In this document: piece after piece, positions 1-9,566 of the stretch
Position numbering within the stretch: the stretch's first letter is position 1
Layout of the letters: each line of letters starts with the position of its first letter
Origin: Deltaproteobacteria bacterium
Lineage (GTDB): Bacteria > Desulfobacterota_D > UBA1144 > Nemesobacterales > UBA2774
DNA: 64,000 bases
NCBI GenBank assembly: GCA_040223695.1
Contig: JAVKFU010000007.1
Coordinates: 104,158-168,157, forward strand
Direction: 5' to 3'
The notes under the pieces: generated by a model
What the model was told of the DNA's origin: nothing
Seen by the model: the letters and a program-made list of their open reading frames with translations, nothing else
Database searches by the model: none
Program-made: the position numbers and the translations under genes

Positions 1-177
1 ATTCTAAGTCAACGGCATTATCGCTTAAATGATAGAATTACCGTGGCATCGCTAATTAGGAATCACACTTCTTGTAATTCGTTGATTAAGCATGATAATA
101 CTGTATCGGTGGTTTTCCGCATACGGGTGTTTACAAAAAAAATTACAGGCCTAAATTTAAAGCAATGGAGGGATAAA

Positions 178-1020
178 ATGAATCAGTCATCAGGAACAGT
201 CTTAAAAAGAGCATTTCGGAATTCACTAAAGATATCGGTCACGATATCCCTTATCTTGGGATTATTTTCTATTATGCTTCCCGCCAGCTTCGTAGCAGCC
301 CAGGAGAGTAATCCCGATATCGACCCGAAAGCGGAAAGTCTCCTTCAGGAGATGAGTTATTTTATGGGAAGTAAATACCAATATACCTTCAAGGCCGAAA
401 TTATGTACGACGTGGTACTTGAATCGGGTCAAAAGGTTCAGTACGACGCAAGTGAAACCGTTTATTTAAAGAAGCCCGATAAATTTTATGTCCAGTACAT
501 AAGCGATCTGGGCGGGTACAAAATTTGGTACGACACCGGCAAGGTTACTCTGCTCGAAGTACCGGCCAACGATTTTTCATTGGCCACTCTTCCACAATCA
601 GTCGATCAGGCGCTGGACAAGCTTTACGAGCAGTACGGTTTCGCGCCCGCTTTAAGCGAATTCCTTTTTATAAATACATTTAAAACAATGACAAAGAATG
701 TGGTATCGGCTGAAAATTTCGGCCCCAGTAAAGTTTTTGGCGTGAAGTGCCAGCATCTTTATTTCGTCGAGAAAGACATCGACTGGCAAATCTGGATAGA
801 AGACGGAAAGCGCCCGATTCCCAGAAAACTCGTGATTACCTACAAGAATCTCCCGGAATCACCTCAGTTCATTGCCATACTCAAAGACTGGATATTCGAC
901 AAATCTATCACGAATTTCGCATTCAAACCGGAGATACCCAACGTAAACAAAAGGGTGGAATTTTCTGAAATTACCGGAAATCCGAAATTTAAAATGGGAA
1001 GTATAAGGGCTTTTCAATAG
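178..1020 (+). CDS. DUF2092-family secreted protein
   Basis: A 280-residue protein of the DUF2092 type (predicted periplasmic, LolA-like fold); function is unknown. I chose the ATG at 178 over the in-frame start 135 bases upstream because a GGAGGG ribosome-binding site lies just before it. From this ATG the protein opens with a basic stretch and a hydrophobic segment (about residues 15-36) ending in an Ala-rich cleavage region before QESNPDID, which is a plausible signal peptide. The body has the family's beta-rich pattern of Y-x-K-P-D and W-I-E-D-G-K-R-x-P motifs. The gene is monocistronic and followed directly by a strong intrinsic terminator. The family call comes from remembered motif pattern, not a search. 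Confidence 0.8.
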   Translation: MNQSSGTVLKRAFRNSLKISVTISLILGLFSIMLPASFVAAQESNPDIDPKAESLLQEMSYFMGSKYQYTFKAEIMYDVVLESGQKVQYDASETVYLKKPDKFYVQYISDLGGYKIWYDTGKVTLLEVPANDFSLATLPQSVDQALDKLYEQYGFAPALSEFLFINTFKTMTKNVVSAENFGPSKVFGVKCQHLYFVEKDIDWQIWIEDGKRPIPRKLVITYKNLPESPQFIAILKDWIFDKSITNFAFKPEIPNVNKRVEFSEITGNPKFKMGSIRAFQ

Positions 1021-1050
1021 TAATAAATCTGATTTTTGAAATAAGAGAGA

Positions 1051-1081
1051 GTGCGCCGGAATTATCCGGCGCACTTTTTTT
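1051..1081 (+). terminator. Rho-independent terminator
   Basis: A perfect 10-bp GC-rich stem (GTGCGCCGGA, loop ATTA, then its complement at 1065-1074) is followed by seven T residues. It lies 30 bases after the DUF2092 stop codon and just before the 3' end of the convergent cold-shock gene. The T-run is on the plus-strand side only, so it should mainly end plus-strand transcription. Confidence 0.93.
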
Positions 1082-1088
1082 AACCGTT

Positions 1089-1298
1089 TTAAGCTAAAAC
1101 AACGTTTTGAGCCTGAGGACCTTTCTGTCCGTCAACAACGGTGAACTCTACACGCTGTCCCTCTTCGAGGGAACGAAAGCCTGTAGCGTTGATTTCACTG
1201 TAGTGAACGAAAACATCATCTTCATTCTCAACCTCTATGAAACCAAAACCTTTTGTAGAATTGAACCACTTCACAGTGCCAATTTTACGTTCTGACAT
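1089..1298 (-). CDS. Cold-shock protein (CspA family)
   Basis: A 69-residue single cold-shock domain, the usual size for CspA-type RNA chaperones. RNP1 (KGFGFI) and RNP2 (VFVHYS) are both intact, and the N-terminus has the typical [15 protein letters not shown] arrangement. These proteins bind single-stranded RNA and DNA in the cytoplasm and melt mRNA structure at low temperature. An AGGAGG ribosome-binding site precedes the ATG. The gene has its own near-consensus promoter (1401-1429) and a leader of roughly 95 nt, the long 5'-UTR seen in cold-inducible csp genes. Whether this copy is cold-induced cannot be told from sequence. Confidence 0.96.
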   Translation of the reverse strand: MSERKIGTVKWFNSTKGFGFIEVENEDDVFVHYSEINATGFRSLEEGQRVEFTVVDGQKGPQAQNVVLA

Positions 1299-1400
1299 AG
1301 CTGGCTTACCTCCTATCTTTAAATTGGGTTATGCTAGTGGTTCGAAATCACTTCAGATTGGAATCTTACGTTGGTCTAGAACTACTGCAACCTCACGTCA

Positions 1401-1429
1401 AATATAGCTTATCTCAAGGGCGCTGTCAA
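1401..1429 (-). promoter_or_regulatory. Sigma-70 promoter of the cold-shock gene
   Basis: On the minus strand, a perfect TTGACA (1429-1424) is separated by 17 bases from TATATT (1406-1401). The predicted start near 1394 gives a leader of about 95 nt before the csp ATG. Confidence 0.8.
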
Positions 1430-1775
1430 TACGGGAAATAATTAGTTAAAAATGAATATGCATTAGTCAAGCCCCGTGTCTCGGGAACTCCACGCTATGA
1501 AACCAAGAAAGCATTCGTGTACGCTCCTCTCCTTCCCGCAAAGTCCCGCTGGTATTCTTTGGAAATTACGGAGCCCATCATACACAGATGTAGAGTCCGC
1601 CCTCTCCTCATTCAAAAACGAGCGGCAGGAAAAATAACCGTTTCCGCCACAATTCATATTCCATACCGTCAGAACAGTAGCCGGCGGTGGTTCTCAGAAC
1701 TCAAAGTCAAGAACGCTGCCCGACCTCGAATCTTCTAATTTGTTAGGTATGATTTTAAATGTCTAGAAAAACATT
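1430..1775. other. Intergenic region, nothing recognised
   Basis: About 345 bases between the csp promoter and the DUF6607 lipoprotein gene. Short open frames exist on both strands but none has a ribosome-binding site or recognisable protein sequence. I see no hairpin with a T-run and no tRNA. Confidence 0.5.
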
Positions 1776-2927
1776 ATGATGATAAAACTTGCGGCATTAA
1801 TGATTCCGTTACTACTTATTCTTGGCGGCTGCGTAGCCAAACAAAGCCCCGAACCGGACCACCGATTTACATTCAGCTGGCCATACTCGGATAACGATGG
1901 AATGAAACCGAGAGGAGGAGTGACCGAGGGCGCTCCGGTTACATTGGACAAATCCCCGAGTCCCGGATGGCTTTCGGTCATGGAGCCCGGAGTCACAAAA
2001 TACGAGCGTGACCGGAGGGCAATCCTGTCAATGGCGGGTACTTACAGGGTCACGTTTAATTTCATCGAGACCGTCCCACTCAGAAGCGATTACAAGGTTG
2101 ACCGGCCTTATCAGTCATGGGCTACCGAATACATAGAGGTAATCGAGGACACAGGAGATTTCATAAGCCTTCAGCACATACTGATCATGTACTTTGTGGA
2201 CGAAAACGGCAAAACGGAAGGGCCTGTGGTCGCCAAGCACTGGCGGCAGGACTGGACTTACGAGGACACTGAGATTCTCGAATTCAAGGGTAATAATACC
2301 TGGCGGAAAATCAAAGTACCGGGAACTGAATCCAGGGGAAAGTGGTCGCAGGCAGTTTTTCAGGTAGACGACACCCCCAGATATGAAGCTCTCGGAGAAT
2401 GGACGTATGCCGGAAACTATCCGAGCTGGACAAGCTCCGGAACCTGGCGCCCTTTACCCAGAAGAGAGTTCAGCGTCAGGGACGACTATAATGTGCTCGA
2501 CAGCATAAACCGCGTCGTCATAACACCTGTCGGATGGGTGCATGAGCAGGAAAACCTGAAACTGGTTGTCGATGATAACGGAAATCCATCAGGGAATAAT
2601 CCTTACTTGGTTAAAGAAATAGGAGTTAACCGTTACGAAAATATTAAGGAATTCGACTCGAAGGCCGCAGTAGATTACTGGAACCGAACCGCTCCTTTCT
2701 GGAGTGATGTAAGAAAATCATGGACAGAGGTGATATCGAACAATTCTCCGCTCAAGCTGAGCAGCAGCTACGATGATAAGAAGCTCTACGAGTATCTGTT
2801 TGAGTACGCGGACAACATTGAAGCGGGCGGACAATACGACAGCGCTCAGGGTTCCGAATACGCTAAAGAGATTATTAACCGATATGTAATACAGTCCGGA
2901 GCGATTCCCGATTCCGCAGTGTATTAA
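1776..2927 (+). CDS. DUF6607-family lipoprotein
   Basis: A 383-residue protein with a classic lipoprotein signal: MMIK, a hydrophobic core, then the lipobox LGGC with the acylated Cys at about residue 19, so it is expected to be membrane-anchored. The mature part contains W- and R-rich motifs (HWRQDW, GKWSQAVFQVDD, TWRPLPRRE, GWVHEQEN) that I associate with DUF6607, a family without known function. The start is one of two adjacent ATGs; no clear Shine-Dalgarno is visible. The gene stands alone, separated by about 280 bases from the next gene, which has its own promoter. Confidence 0.8.
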   Translation: MMIKLAALMIPLLLILGGCVAKQSPEPDHRFTFSWPYSDNDGMKPRGGVTEGAPVTLDKSPSPGWLSVMEPGVTKYERDRRAILSMAGTYRVTFNFIETVPLRSDYKVDRPYQSWATEYIEVIEDTGDFISLQHILIMYFVDENGKTEGPVVAKHWRQDWTYEDTEILEFKGNNTWRKIKVPGTESRGKWSQAVFQVDDTPRYEALGEWTYAGNYPSWTSSGTWRPLPRREFSVRDDYNVLDSINRVVITPVGWVHEQENLKLVVDDNGNPSGNNPYLVKEIGVNRYENIKEFDSKAAVDYWNRTAPFWSDVRKSWTEVISNNSPLKLSSSYDDKKLYEYLFEYADNIEAGGQYDSAQGSEYAKEIINRYVIQSGAIPDSAVY

Positions 2928-3109
2928 AGCTACATTTCAGTTGAAACAACCCCGTAAGGCCCGAGACGCCAAATCCAGTCCTTTAAAAGGAAGAAGAACA
3001 TTTCACCATTCCCTCTGGCTAGGCTGCCCTATTACCAATTATCCCCGATTCATAATTTTTATAGCGCCTCTCCGCAAGTAAAAATTACCTCGTATTCAAA
3101 CAGCATTTG

Positions 3110-3139
3110 TTGACATCTGCCTTAATTTTAAGGTATTAA
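3110..3139 (+). promoter_or_regulatory. Sigma-70-like promoter upstream of the LOG-family gene
   Basis: A perfect TTGACA (3110-3115) is followed after 18 bases by TATTAA (3134-3139). It would start transcription about 60 bases before the LOG-family start codon. Confidence 0.6.
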
Positions 3140-3207
3140 AATCATGTACTTTATATTTACAAACAACGGTAAGAATCATCAAATACTGATCGCTTAAAGA
3201 ACTGAAA

Positions 3208-3978
3208 TTGCTAGAATACATCAAAAATATCTTTAAAAGACCCACCCGCAGAAAGCATGTCATGGAAGACAGGGAATTTATAGAGGGGCCGCATTCCCGT
3301 CGTCGTGAACTCTGGTTTTTAATTCGGGTAATGGGAGAATTTCTTCATGGATTCCGCATACTCCATTTCGTCGGGCCCGTTGTAACCGTTTTTGGCTCAG
3401 CAAGAACAAAGGACGATACACGCTACTATGAGCTCGCAAGGGAGATAGGACATCGACTTGCTTTAATGGGTTTTACCATAATGACCGGAGGGGGCCCCGG
3501 GATTATGGAAGCAGCCAACAGAGGCGCAAAGGAAGCCGGAGGAAAATCCGTCGGCTGCAATATAATTCTCCCGATGGAACAAGGCCACAATCCTTACCTG
3601 GACATTATGGTTACATTTAAATACTTTTTTGTGAGAAAGGTAATGCTGCTGAAATACTCCTACGCGTTTGTAGTCATGCCCGGCGGCGCGGGCACTATGG
3701 ACGAGCTTTTTGAAACCCTTACCCTGATTCAAACCAAAAAGATTTTTAACTTTCCGATAATACTGGTAGGCAAAGAATACTTCGAGCCTCTGATGGAGCT
3801 TCTTGACTCGATGGTGGAAGAAAAGACGATAGATCCTCACGACCTTGATTTATTGATACTGACAGATTCTGTAGAGGAGGCCGTCTCGTATATAAAAATT
3901 AATATTGTCGATAAATTCGGCATCAAACTTAAGAAACTGCCTAAGCCTTCCAAAATCCTGTTGGAAAAGGGCGCCTGA
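3208..3978 (+). CDS. LOG-family protein (cytokinin riboside phosphoribohydrolase-like)
   Basis: Up to 256 residues of the LOG / 'lysine decarboxylase-like' Rossmann family (TIGR00730 type). The two signature motifs are present: GGGPGIMEAANRGA in the first half and PGGAGTMDELFE in the second, which together form the nucleotide-monophosphate binding and hydrolysis site. Characterised members release a base from nucleoside 5'-monophosphates; the bacterial substrate here is unknown. The reading starts at a TTG (3208); an ATG at 3262 is the alternative and neither has a strong ribosome-binding site. The older 'lysine decarboxylase' label would be misleading. Confidence 0.85.
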   Translation: MLEYIKNIFKRPTRRKHVMEDREFIEGPHSRRRELWFLIRVMGEFLHGFRILHFVGPVVTVFGSARTKDDTRYYELAREIGHRLALMGFTIMTGGGPGIMEAANRGAKEAGGKSVGCNIILPMEQGHNPYLDIMVTFKYFFVRKVMLLKYSYAFVVMPGGAGTMDELFETLTLIQTKKIFNFPIILVGKEYFEPLMELLDSMVEEKTIDPHDLDLLILTDSVEEAVSYIKINIVDKFGIKLKKLPKPSKILLEKGA

Positions 3979-4143
3979 AACATTTTCACACCCGTCAAGG
4001 GGGCTTTTCACAAAATAAAAACACAAATTAATCGATATAATAACAAGTTGTAGAAATCTCCCTCTTGGATTACAATCGAAACTAAGGATTTTGTATTATT
4101 TAAACCTTAATTTTGCGATTTTATTATTTAAGGGGGCAGTAAT

Positions 4144-5607
4144 ATGAATAGAATAAAAGACATTAGAGATTACATCACTATTCTGAAATCTATTGGGGAG
4201 CTTCAGGAAATAGATGAAGAAGTCGATCTAAATCTTGAAATTGGCGCTATAATAAGAAGGGTCTGCGAGCTCAGGGCTCCCGCGCCTCTTTTTAATAAAA
4301 TAAAGGGGATTCAAAACGGGGCGAGAGTACTCGGAGCCCCCGCAGGTCTAAGCAGCCAAAAGGGCCTGAAGATGTCCCGTATCGCCTGCTCTCTGGGATT
4401 CAAACCCGATACAGACCCGAACGAAATAGTAAACACACTGGCAAACTCGATTATAAAAGAGGGGATCCAGCCAGTGACGGTCAAGGAGGGAATTTGCCAT
4501 GAGAATCTATATGTCGGGGAAGAAGTTGACTTAACGAGCCTGCCCGCTCCGTATATACACAAAGGAGACGCGGGACGCTATTTCAATACCTGGGGCACGG
4601 TAGTTGTAGAAACACCGGATAAGACATGGACAAACTGGTCTATCGCCCGGATCATGCTGATAGATAAAAACCGCATGACGGGCCTTGTAGCACCTCAGCA
4701 GCATCTGGGAATAATTCACAAAATGTGGAATGACAGAGGGAAGCCGACGCCGTTTGCTCTTGCACTCGGCTGTGAGCCTGCCGTACCGTTCTTCTCCGCG
4801 ACACCGCTTCCGGAAAACGTCAGCGAGGCTGACATTATGGGCGCTCACTTCGGAGAGCCGGTAGAGGTAGTTCCGTGTAAAACAGTTGACCTGGAGGTAC
4901 CGGCTACGTGCGAAATAGTTATCGAGGGAACAATATCCGATACCGAGAAAATAAGCGAGGGCCCTATGGGGGAGTTCGCAGGTTATATGGGAGAGGCGCA
5001 TCCCGAACCCGTTTTTAAAGCTACGGCTATCACACACAGAAATAATCCCATCCTACCCGTGGTCTCCGCCGGTTTCCCTGTCGAGGATACGCAGACCTGC
5101 TGCGGAATAATGTATTCCGCCCTCCTGCTCGCCGAACTTAGAAAAAAAGGATTCCCGGCAACTTCATGCTTCGGCGTATTGGAAAGCGCATTACACTGGT
5201 TTGTCGTAACCGTAAGCAGAACGGACCTGTCGGAGAAGTACGCTCTGAAATTAACGCACGCCGCCAAGGACATAATTTTTGAAAGTAAACCCGGAGTGGA
5301 TATACCAAAAGTGATACTCCTTGACGACGATATAGACCCGAGCAATCTGAACGAGGTTATCTGGGCCTACGCCACACGCTGCCATCCGGATACGGACGCG
5401 CATCTATACACTCATGAGAAAACCATGCCCCTAGTTCATTACCTGAACGCGGCTGAGAAAAAGGATATGAGCAGCACCAAGGTCATATATAACGGGCTTA
5501 TACCTTCATTCGACAGTTCTCATATTGTGAGTTTCAAGCATAACGTACCGCACGAGCTGCAGAACAAAGTTATAGGGAACTGGAGAAAGTACGGATATTC
5601 GGAGTAA
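4144..5607 (+). CDS. UbiD-family decarboxylase
   Basis: A 487-residue cytoplasmic enzyme of the UbiD superfamily, (de)carboxylases using prenylated FMN made by a UbiX partner. The sequence has the family's prFMN/metal region (TNWSIARIMLIDKNRMTG), the conserved acidic segment EGPMGEFAGYMGE and a C-terminal half of the usual type. A strong AGGGGGCA ribosome-binding site precedes the ATG. No ubiX or quinone-biosynthesis gene lies beside it, so the substrate (4-hydroxybenzoate-type quinone precursor or another aromatic or alpha,beta-unsaturated acid) cannot be assigned from context. Length matches the 450-500 residues usual for the family. Confidence 0.88.
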   Translation: MNRIKDIRDYITILKSIGELQEIDEEVDLNLEIGAIIRRVCELRAPAPLFNKIKGIQNGARVLGAPAGLSSQKGLKMSRIACSLGFKPDTDPNEIVNTLANSIIKEGIQPVTVKEGICHENLYVGEEVDLTSLPAPYIHKGDAGRYFNTWGTVVVETPDKTWTNWSIARIMLIDKNRMTGLVAPQQHLGIIHKMWNDRGKPTPFALALGCEPAVPFFSATPLPENVSEADIMGAHFGEPVEVVPCKTVDLEVPATCEIVIEGTISDTEKISEGPMGEFAGYMGEAHPEPVFKATAITHRNNPILPVVSAGFPVEDTQTCCGIMYSALLLAELRKKGFPATSCFGVLESALHWFVVTVSRTDLSEKYALKLTHAAKDIIFESKPGVDIPKVILLDDDIDPSNLNEVIWAYATRCHPDTDAHLYTHEKTMPLVHYLNAAEKKDMSSTKVIYNGLIPSFDSSHIVSFKHNVPHELQNKVIGNWRKYGYSE

Positions 5608-5787
5608 AATCTCAGTTTTCTAAACAGCAAACAGACCGACTATCCCTGAGAGTATAAACCGGCCCTACCCTCATTACATAACTCCCTCAATAAAGTTTTC
5701 TCGAGTAAACTATAAAGAATAGAAATCCAAAGACATTTCAAATACGTATGTATAGTCTGACAAGCTCAAAAAGGGAGGCCGTACGAA

Positions 5788-6384
5788 ATGAATAGAACAA
5801 TAGCAATTACAATAGCCTTCGCTTTATTTTTCGCTGCGAATATATTTAATTACGCAAAAAATATCCACGCCGAGCAAGCGTATAGTGATACGAATACCGC
5901 AAAAAAAAGCGGCGATAAGATGGAAATTAAGGCAGGCGCGCCCGGGAACTTCGTAAAACCCTCTACTGAAGAGCTTAAGAAAAAACTCACCCCGCTTCAG
6001 TATAAGGTAACTCAGGAGGAGGGCACAGAACGCCCGTTTAGCAACGAATACTGGGACAATAAAAAACAGGGAATATATGTTGATATTGTTTCAGGAGAAG
6101 TGCTTTTCAGCTCCTCCGATAAATTTAAATCCGGAACCGGCTGGCCCAGCTTCACTAAGCCGCTTGTGCCGGAAAACGTAGTAGAGGTCGAGGACAACAG
6201 CCTCTTTATGAAGAGAATAGAGGTTCGCAGTAAAAACGCGGACTCACACCTGGGACACATTTTTAACGACGGACCCGCGCCTACAGGCCTCAGGTACTGT
6301 ATAAACTCCGCGTCACTCAGGTTTATACCCAAAGAAAACCTTGAAGAAGAAGGTTACGGGAAGTATACGAAACTTTTCGAGTGA
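5788..6384 (+). CDS. msrB: Secreted peptide-methionine (R)-S-oxide reductase
   Basis: A 198-residue MsrB, which reduces methionine-R-sulfoxide in proteins. A hydrophobic N-terminus (residues about 5-22) ending near HAEQA looks like a signal peptide, pointing to a periplasmic repair enzyme. The catalytic Cys lies in RYCINSASL and the substrate-pocket motifs GTGWPSF and [18 protein letters not shown] are present. The two CxxC zinc pairs of many MsrBs are absent: the equivalent positions read [15 protein letters not shown] and [12 protein letters not shown]. It is therefore a zinc-free form. AAAAGGGAGG precedes the ATG. It is not linked to msrA in this window. Confidence 0.95.
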   Translation: MNRTIAITIAFALFFAANIFNYAKNIHAEQAYSDTNTAKKSGDKMEIKAGAPGNFVKPSTEELKKKLTPLQYKVTQEEGTERPFSNEYWDNKKQGIYVDIVSGEVLFSSSDKFKSGTGWPSFTKPLVPENVVEVEDNSLFMKRIEVRSKNADSHLGHIFNDGPAPTGLRYCINSASLRFIPKENLEEEGYGKYTKLFE

Positions 6385-6520
6385 TAAATAAATTTATCCA
6401 ACTCACAACACCGGGGCTTCCGCAAAATATTCCAGGGGCGGGCTACAGGAATTCCAATTTGAATTGAAAAGGTATATCCTTACCTTCATCGAATAAATCG
6501 GCATAACCCGAAAGTCCCCT

Positions 6521-8515
6521 ATGACCATTAAGTTCGGAAGAGACATTTGCTGTGAACTGAGTAACTCGGAAAAGCGCGAATGGCTCGTAACGAACGGTAT
6601 CGGCGGATACGCTTCCGGAACTATTGCCGGGATGCTTACAAGGAGATACCACGGACTTCTCGTGGCGGCGCTTAAACCGCCTCTGGGAAGGCACCTTCTC
6701 GTCGCGAAATTCGATGAGACAGCTTCTTATAACGGATTAAATTACCCCCTGAGCTCAAACCGCTGGGCGGACGGATCGGTAGACCCTGACGGTTATATAA
6801 ACATAGAGAGTTTCTCTCTCGACGGCACCATGCCGGTCTGGAGCTATGCGCTTGCCGACGCAATCCTAGAGAAGCGGGTATGGATGAAAAAGGGGGAGAA
6901 TACAACATTTGTCAGATATATGGTACTGCGCGCAGGCGGCCCGATCGGCCTCAATATAAAGGCTCTCGTGAATTACAGGGATTATCACGGCAGAACCCTG
7001 AGAGGGGGCCGGAATATGAAAGTATGCGAAACCGATCAGGGTATCAGGGTCAATGCCTATGACGGCGCCGTTCCCTTTTATGCACTTGCGGACAGAGCGA
7101 AAGTGAATATATCAAACGAATGGTACTACGGCTTTAATCTGGCTCAGGAGAAGTACAGGGGACTCGACTACAGAGAAGACCATCTGAATGCATGCACTTT
7201 CAGCGCCGCTCTAACCGCTGGAGAATCCCTGACTATTGTCGCCGGTACCGATGAATTTGCCGTATCGGACGGACACCGGGAACTTACACGGTTCAGAGAA
7301 TATGAAAGGGAATTGGCCGAAAAATCAGGCTTTGTAAAAGGGAAAAATCCGGTTATTAAATCTTGGGACCTTGACCGTCTCGCCCTTTCAGCAGACCAGT
7401 TTATAGTGGACAGGACGATAAAGAAAAACAGAGTCGGGAAGAGCATAATCGCCGGCTATCACTGGTTCGGAGACTGGGGAAGGGATACGATGATCAGCAT
7501 TCCGGGTCTGGCTATTCATACCGGGAGAATTAGTATAGCGAAATCGATTCTTGAGACCTTCGCCGGGTATATCGACAAGGGGATGCTCCCTAACAGATTC
7601 CCCGATGAAGGGGAAGCGCCGGAATACAATACGGTGGACGCTACTTTGTGGTACTTTGAGGCGATCCGCCAATACTTTGAGACGACAAAAGACATAACGT
7701 TTTTAAAAGTGCTCTACCCTGTGCTGGAGGAGACCCTTGATTGGCACTTCAAGGGGACAAGATATAACATAAAGGTTGACACTGAGGACGGGCTGCTATA
7801 TGCGGGTGCGGAAGGTGCGCAGCTAACGTGGATGGACGCTAAAGTCAGGGACCGGGTGATTACGCCAAGAATCGGCAAACCGGTTGAAGTAAACGCCCTC
7901 TGGTATAACGCGCTTTCCTCGATGTCCCGTTTTGCAAAAAGCCTCAAAAGGCCTTATAAAAAATACGAAATTGCCGCCGAGCGGGCACTGAACGGATTCG
8001 CATGTTTCTGGAACGAGGAAAAAAATTATTGTTACGATGTAATCGACGGACCGGACGGAAACGACCCTTCGTTAAGACCAAATCAAATATTCGCACTATC
8101 TTTACCCGAGAGCCCCCTTACTCCCGGCCAACAAGAAAAGGTGCTCGAAGCCTGCTCGCGAAATCTGCTTACGTCCTACGGTCTGAGAAGCCTTTCTCCC
8201 GGACACCCCGATTACAGGGGTCGTTACGGCGGGGGGCAGGAGGAGCGCGATCGAGCCTATCATCAGGGCACGGTGTGGGGATGGCTTCTGGGGCACTTCG
8301 CTCTCGCTTATCTGAGGGTTTATAAAGACAGGAAGAAAGCCAGGGAATTTCTGTCGCCGATGCTCGATCAAGTACGTTCACACGGTATCGGAACACTCAG
8401 CGAAATTTTTGACGGGGACGCCCCGATGACGCCGAGAGGATGCATAGCCCAGGCCTGGACGGTGGCAGAGACTATTCGCGCGTTATCCGTAATAGAAGGA
8501 TTCAAAGCCAGGTAG
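6521..8515 (+). CDS. GH133 glycogen debranching enzyme (amylo-alpha-1,6-glucosidase)
   Basis: A 664-residue protein with the layout of bacterial/archaeal glycogen debranching enzymes. An N-terminal beta-sandwich domain opens with WLVTNGIGGYASGTIAGMLTRRYHGLL, and a C-terminal (alpha/alpha)6 barrel follows. The barrel has HWFGDWGRDTMISIPG, carrying the likely acid residues, and the closing SEIFDGDAPMTPRGCIAQAW motif. It hydrolyses alpha-1,6 branch points of glycogen or limit dextrins in the cytoplasm. No ribosome-binding site is obvious before the ATG at 6521. The neighbours are not glycogen genes. Confidence 0.93.
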   Translation: MTIKFGRDICCELSNSEKREWLVTNGIGGYASGTIAGMLTRRYHGLLVAALKPPLGRHLLVAKFDETASYNGLNYPLSSNRWADGSVDPDGYINIESFSLDGTMPVWSYALADAILEKRVWMKKGENTTFVRYMVLRAGGPIGLNIKALVNYRDYHGRTLRGGRNMKVCETDQGIRVNAYDGAVPFYALADRAKVNISNEWYYGFNLAQEKYRGLDYREDHLNACTFSAALTAGESLTIVAGTDEFAVSDGHRELTRFREYERELAEKSGFVKGKNPVIKSWDLDRLALSADQFIVDRTIKKNRVGKSIIAGYHWFGDWGRDTMISIPGLAIHTGRISIAKSILETFAGYIDKGMLPNRFPDEGEAPEYNTVDATLWYFEAIRQYFETTKDITFLKVLYPVLEETLDWHFKGTRYNIKVDTEDGLLYAGAEGAQLTWMDAKVRDRVITPRIGKPVEVNALWYNALSSMSRFAKSLKRPYKKYEIAAERALNGFACFWNEEKNYCYDVIDGPDGNDPSLRPNQIFALSLPESPLTPGQQEKVLEACSRNLLTSYGLRSLSPGHPDYRGRYGGGQEERDRAYHQGTVWGWLLGHFALAYLRVYKDRKKAREFLSPMLDQVRSHGIGTLSEIFDGDAPMTPRGCIAQAWTVAETIRALSVIEGFKAR

Positions 8516-8774
8516 ACAGGCAAGACTACGCCTCAGACAATCATATTTTTTCCATTCCGCGTCACTTAAGCTCCCGGCAGTTGAAAACCCTGAACACTGG
8601 AACCGGTATCCCATCCCCATCCCACCTAATTATCTTGAATATCCCCTCAACAATAATTTAAGAGCAAATGGTTCGGAGTTCTCATACATTTTCTGAATCT
8701 GAAACTAAAAAGGTTTCGTACATATAGTCACAGCCTTAAAAATGCAGCGGGGCATCGATAAAGGACAATGAAAT

Positions 8775-9434
8775 ATGAACACCGCGAAAATTGGTTATCA
8801 AGAAGACAGGAGTAATGCTCAACTTAGCGGCTCGGGCACTGATATAAACGGATTTTCCGATGAGCACCTCATAAAGCTGATCGCTGAGGGACGCGAGGAA
8901 AAAGCATTTAAAGAAATACTTGCCAGGTATAAGAAAAAAATTTTTCTTGCCGCCTTTAAAATTACCAAGAATTACAACGACGCTGAAGACATTTTACAAG
9001 ATGTGTCGTTGACCCTATACAGGAAAGCACACACTTTCAGGAGAGACTCTAAATTCTCAACCTGGCTTTACCGTCTTGTTATAAACGAAGCTATATCGAG
9101 ACTCAGAAAAACCAAAAAAAACGGGGCTATTTCACTCGATAACTACATGCTCAAATTCAACGATGAAGGCCGCCATATTGAGACACCTCTGATTGACTGG
9201 TCGCAGGACGTAGAAAACAGGGCCGCAGCCAGGGAAATGCTGGTCATAGTAGAGAAGGCAATTGGACTTCTCTCACCTTTGGATAGGTCGATTGTCGTTC
9301 TGAGCGAAATAGAAGAGCTTACCAATCCCGAGATCGGACAGGTTCTCGGTATGACTGTCGCGGCTGTAAAGGGAAGACTGCACAGGGCAAGACTCTTTCT
9401 AAGAGGTAAAGTATCCGCACAACCGGGATATTGA
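8775..9434 (+). CDS. ECF RNA polymerase sigma factor
   Basis: A 219-residue ECF (sigma-24/RpoE type) factor. Region 2 (about residues 45-110) has the DAEDILQDVSLTLYRKAHTF and FSTWLYRLVINEAISRLRK signatures. Region 4 (about residues 155-210) has LSPLDRSIVVLSEIEELTNPEIGQVLGMTVAAVKGRLHRAR, a helix-turn-helix for -35 recognition. It directs polymerase to stress or envelope promoters, usually held inactive by an anti-sigma factor. The next reading frame (9567-9784) is a zf-HC2 anti-sigma gene carrying a frameshift, so the pair forms a normal sigma/anti-sigma unit whose brake may be broken. Confidence 0.95.
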   Translation: MNTAKIGYQEDRSNAQLSGSGTDINGFSDEHLIKLIAEGREEKAFKEILARYKKKIFLAAFKITKNYNDAEDILQDVSLTLYRKAHTFRRDSKFSTWLYRLVINEAISRLRKTKKNGAISLDNYMLKFNDEGRHIETPLIDWSQDVENRAAAREMLVIVEKAIGLLSPLDRSIVVLSEIEELTNPEIGQVLGMTVAAVKGRLHRARLFLRGKVSAQPGY

Positions 9435-9566
9435 CTTTAATTAGAAGCCCCTTGAAATTCAGCACGGGGTATTGGCGTGCCCGAAACAAGCCTAGCTGCA
9501 GGGTATTGCCGCGATATGTGAACCCATTTAGCTACCCGGAACTTCTGATAACTTATATCAGACATT

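Noticed and set aside
43..177. N-terminal extension of the DUF2092 protein
   Set aside because: The ATG at 178 has a strong ribosome-binding site and begins a normal signal peptide; the extension would bury it.
3208..3978. Annotation as lysine decarboxylase
   Set aside because: The PGGxGTxxE and GGGxGxM motifs define the LOG phosphoribohydrolase family; the decarboxylase label is a historical error.
9539..9566. GGAACTT resembling an ECF-sigma -35 element before the anti-sigma gene
   Set aside because: The matching -10 position would overlap the ATG, leaving no transcript start in front of it.
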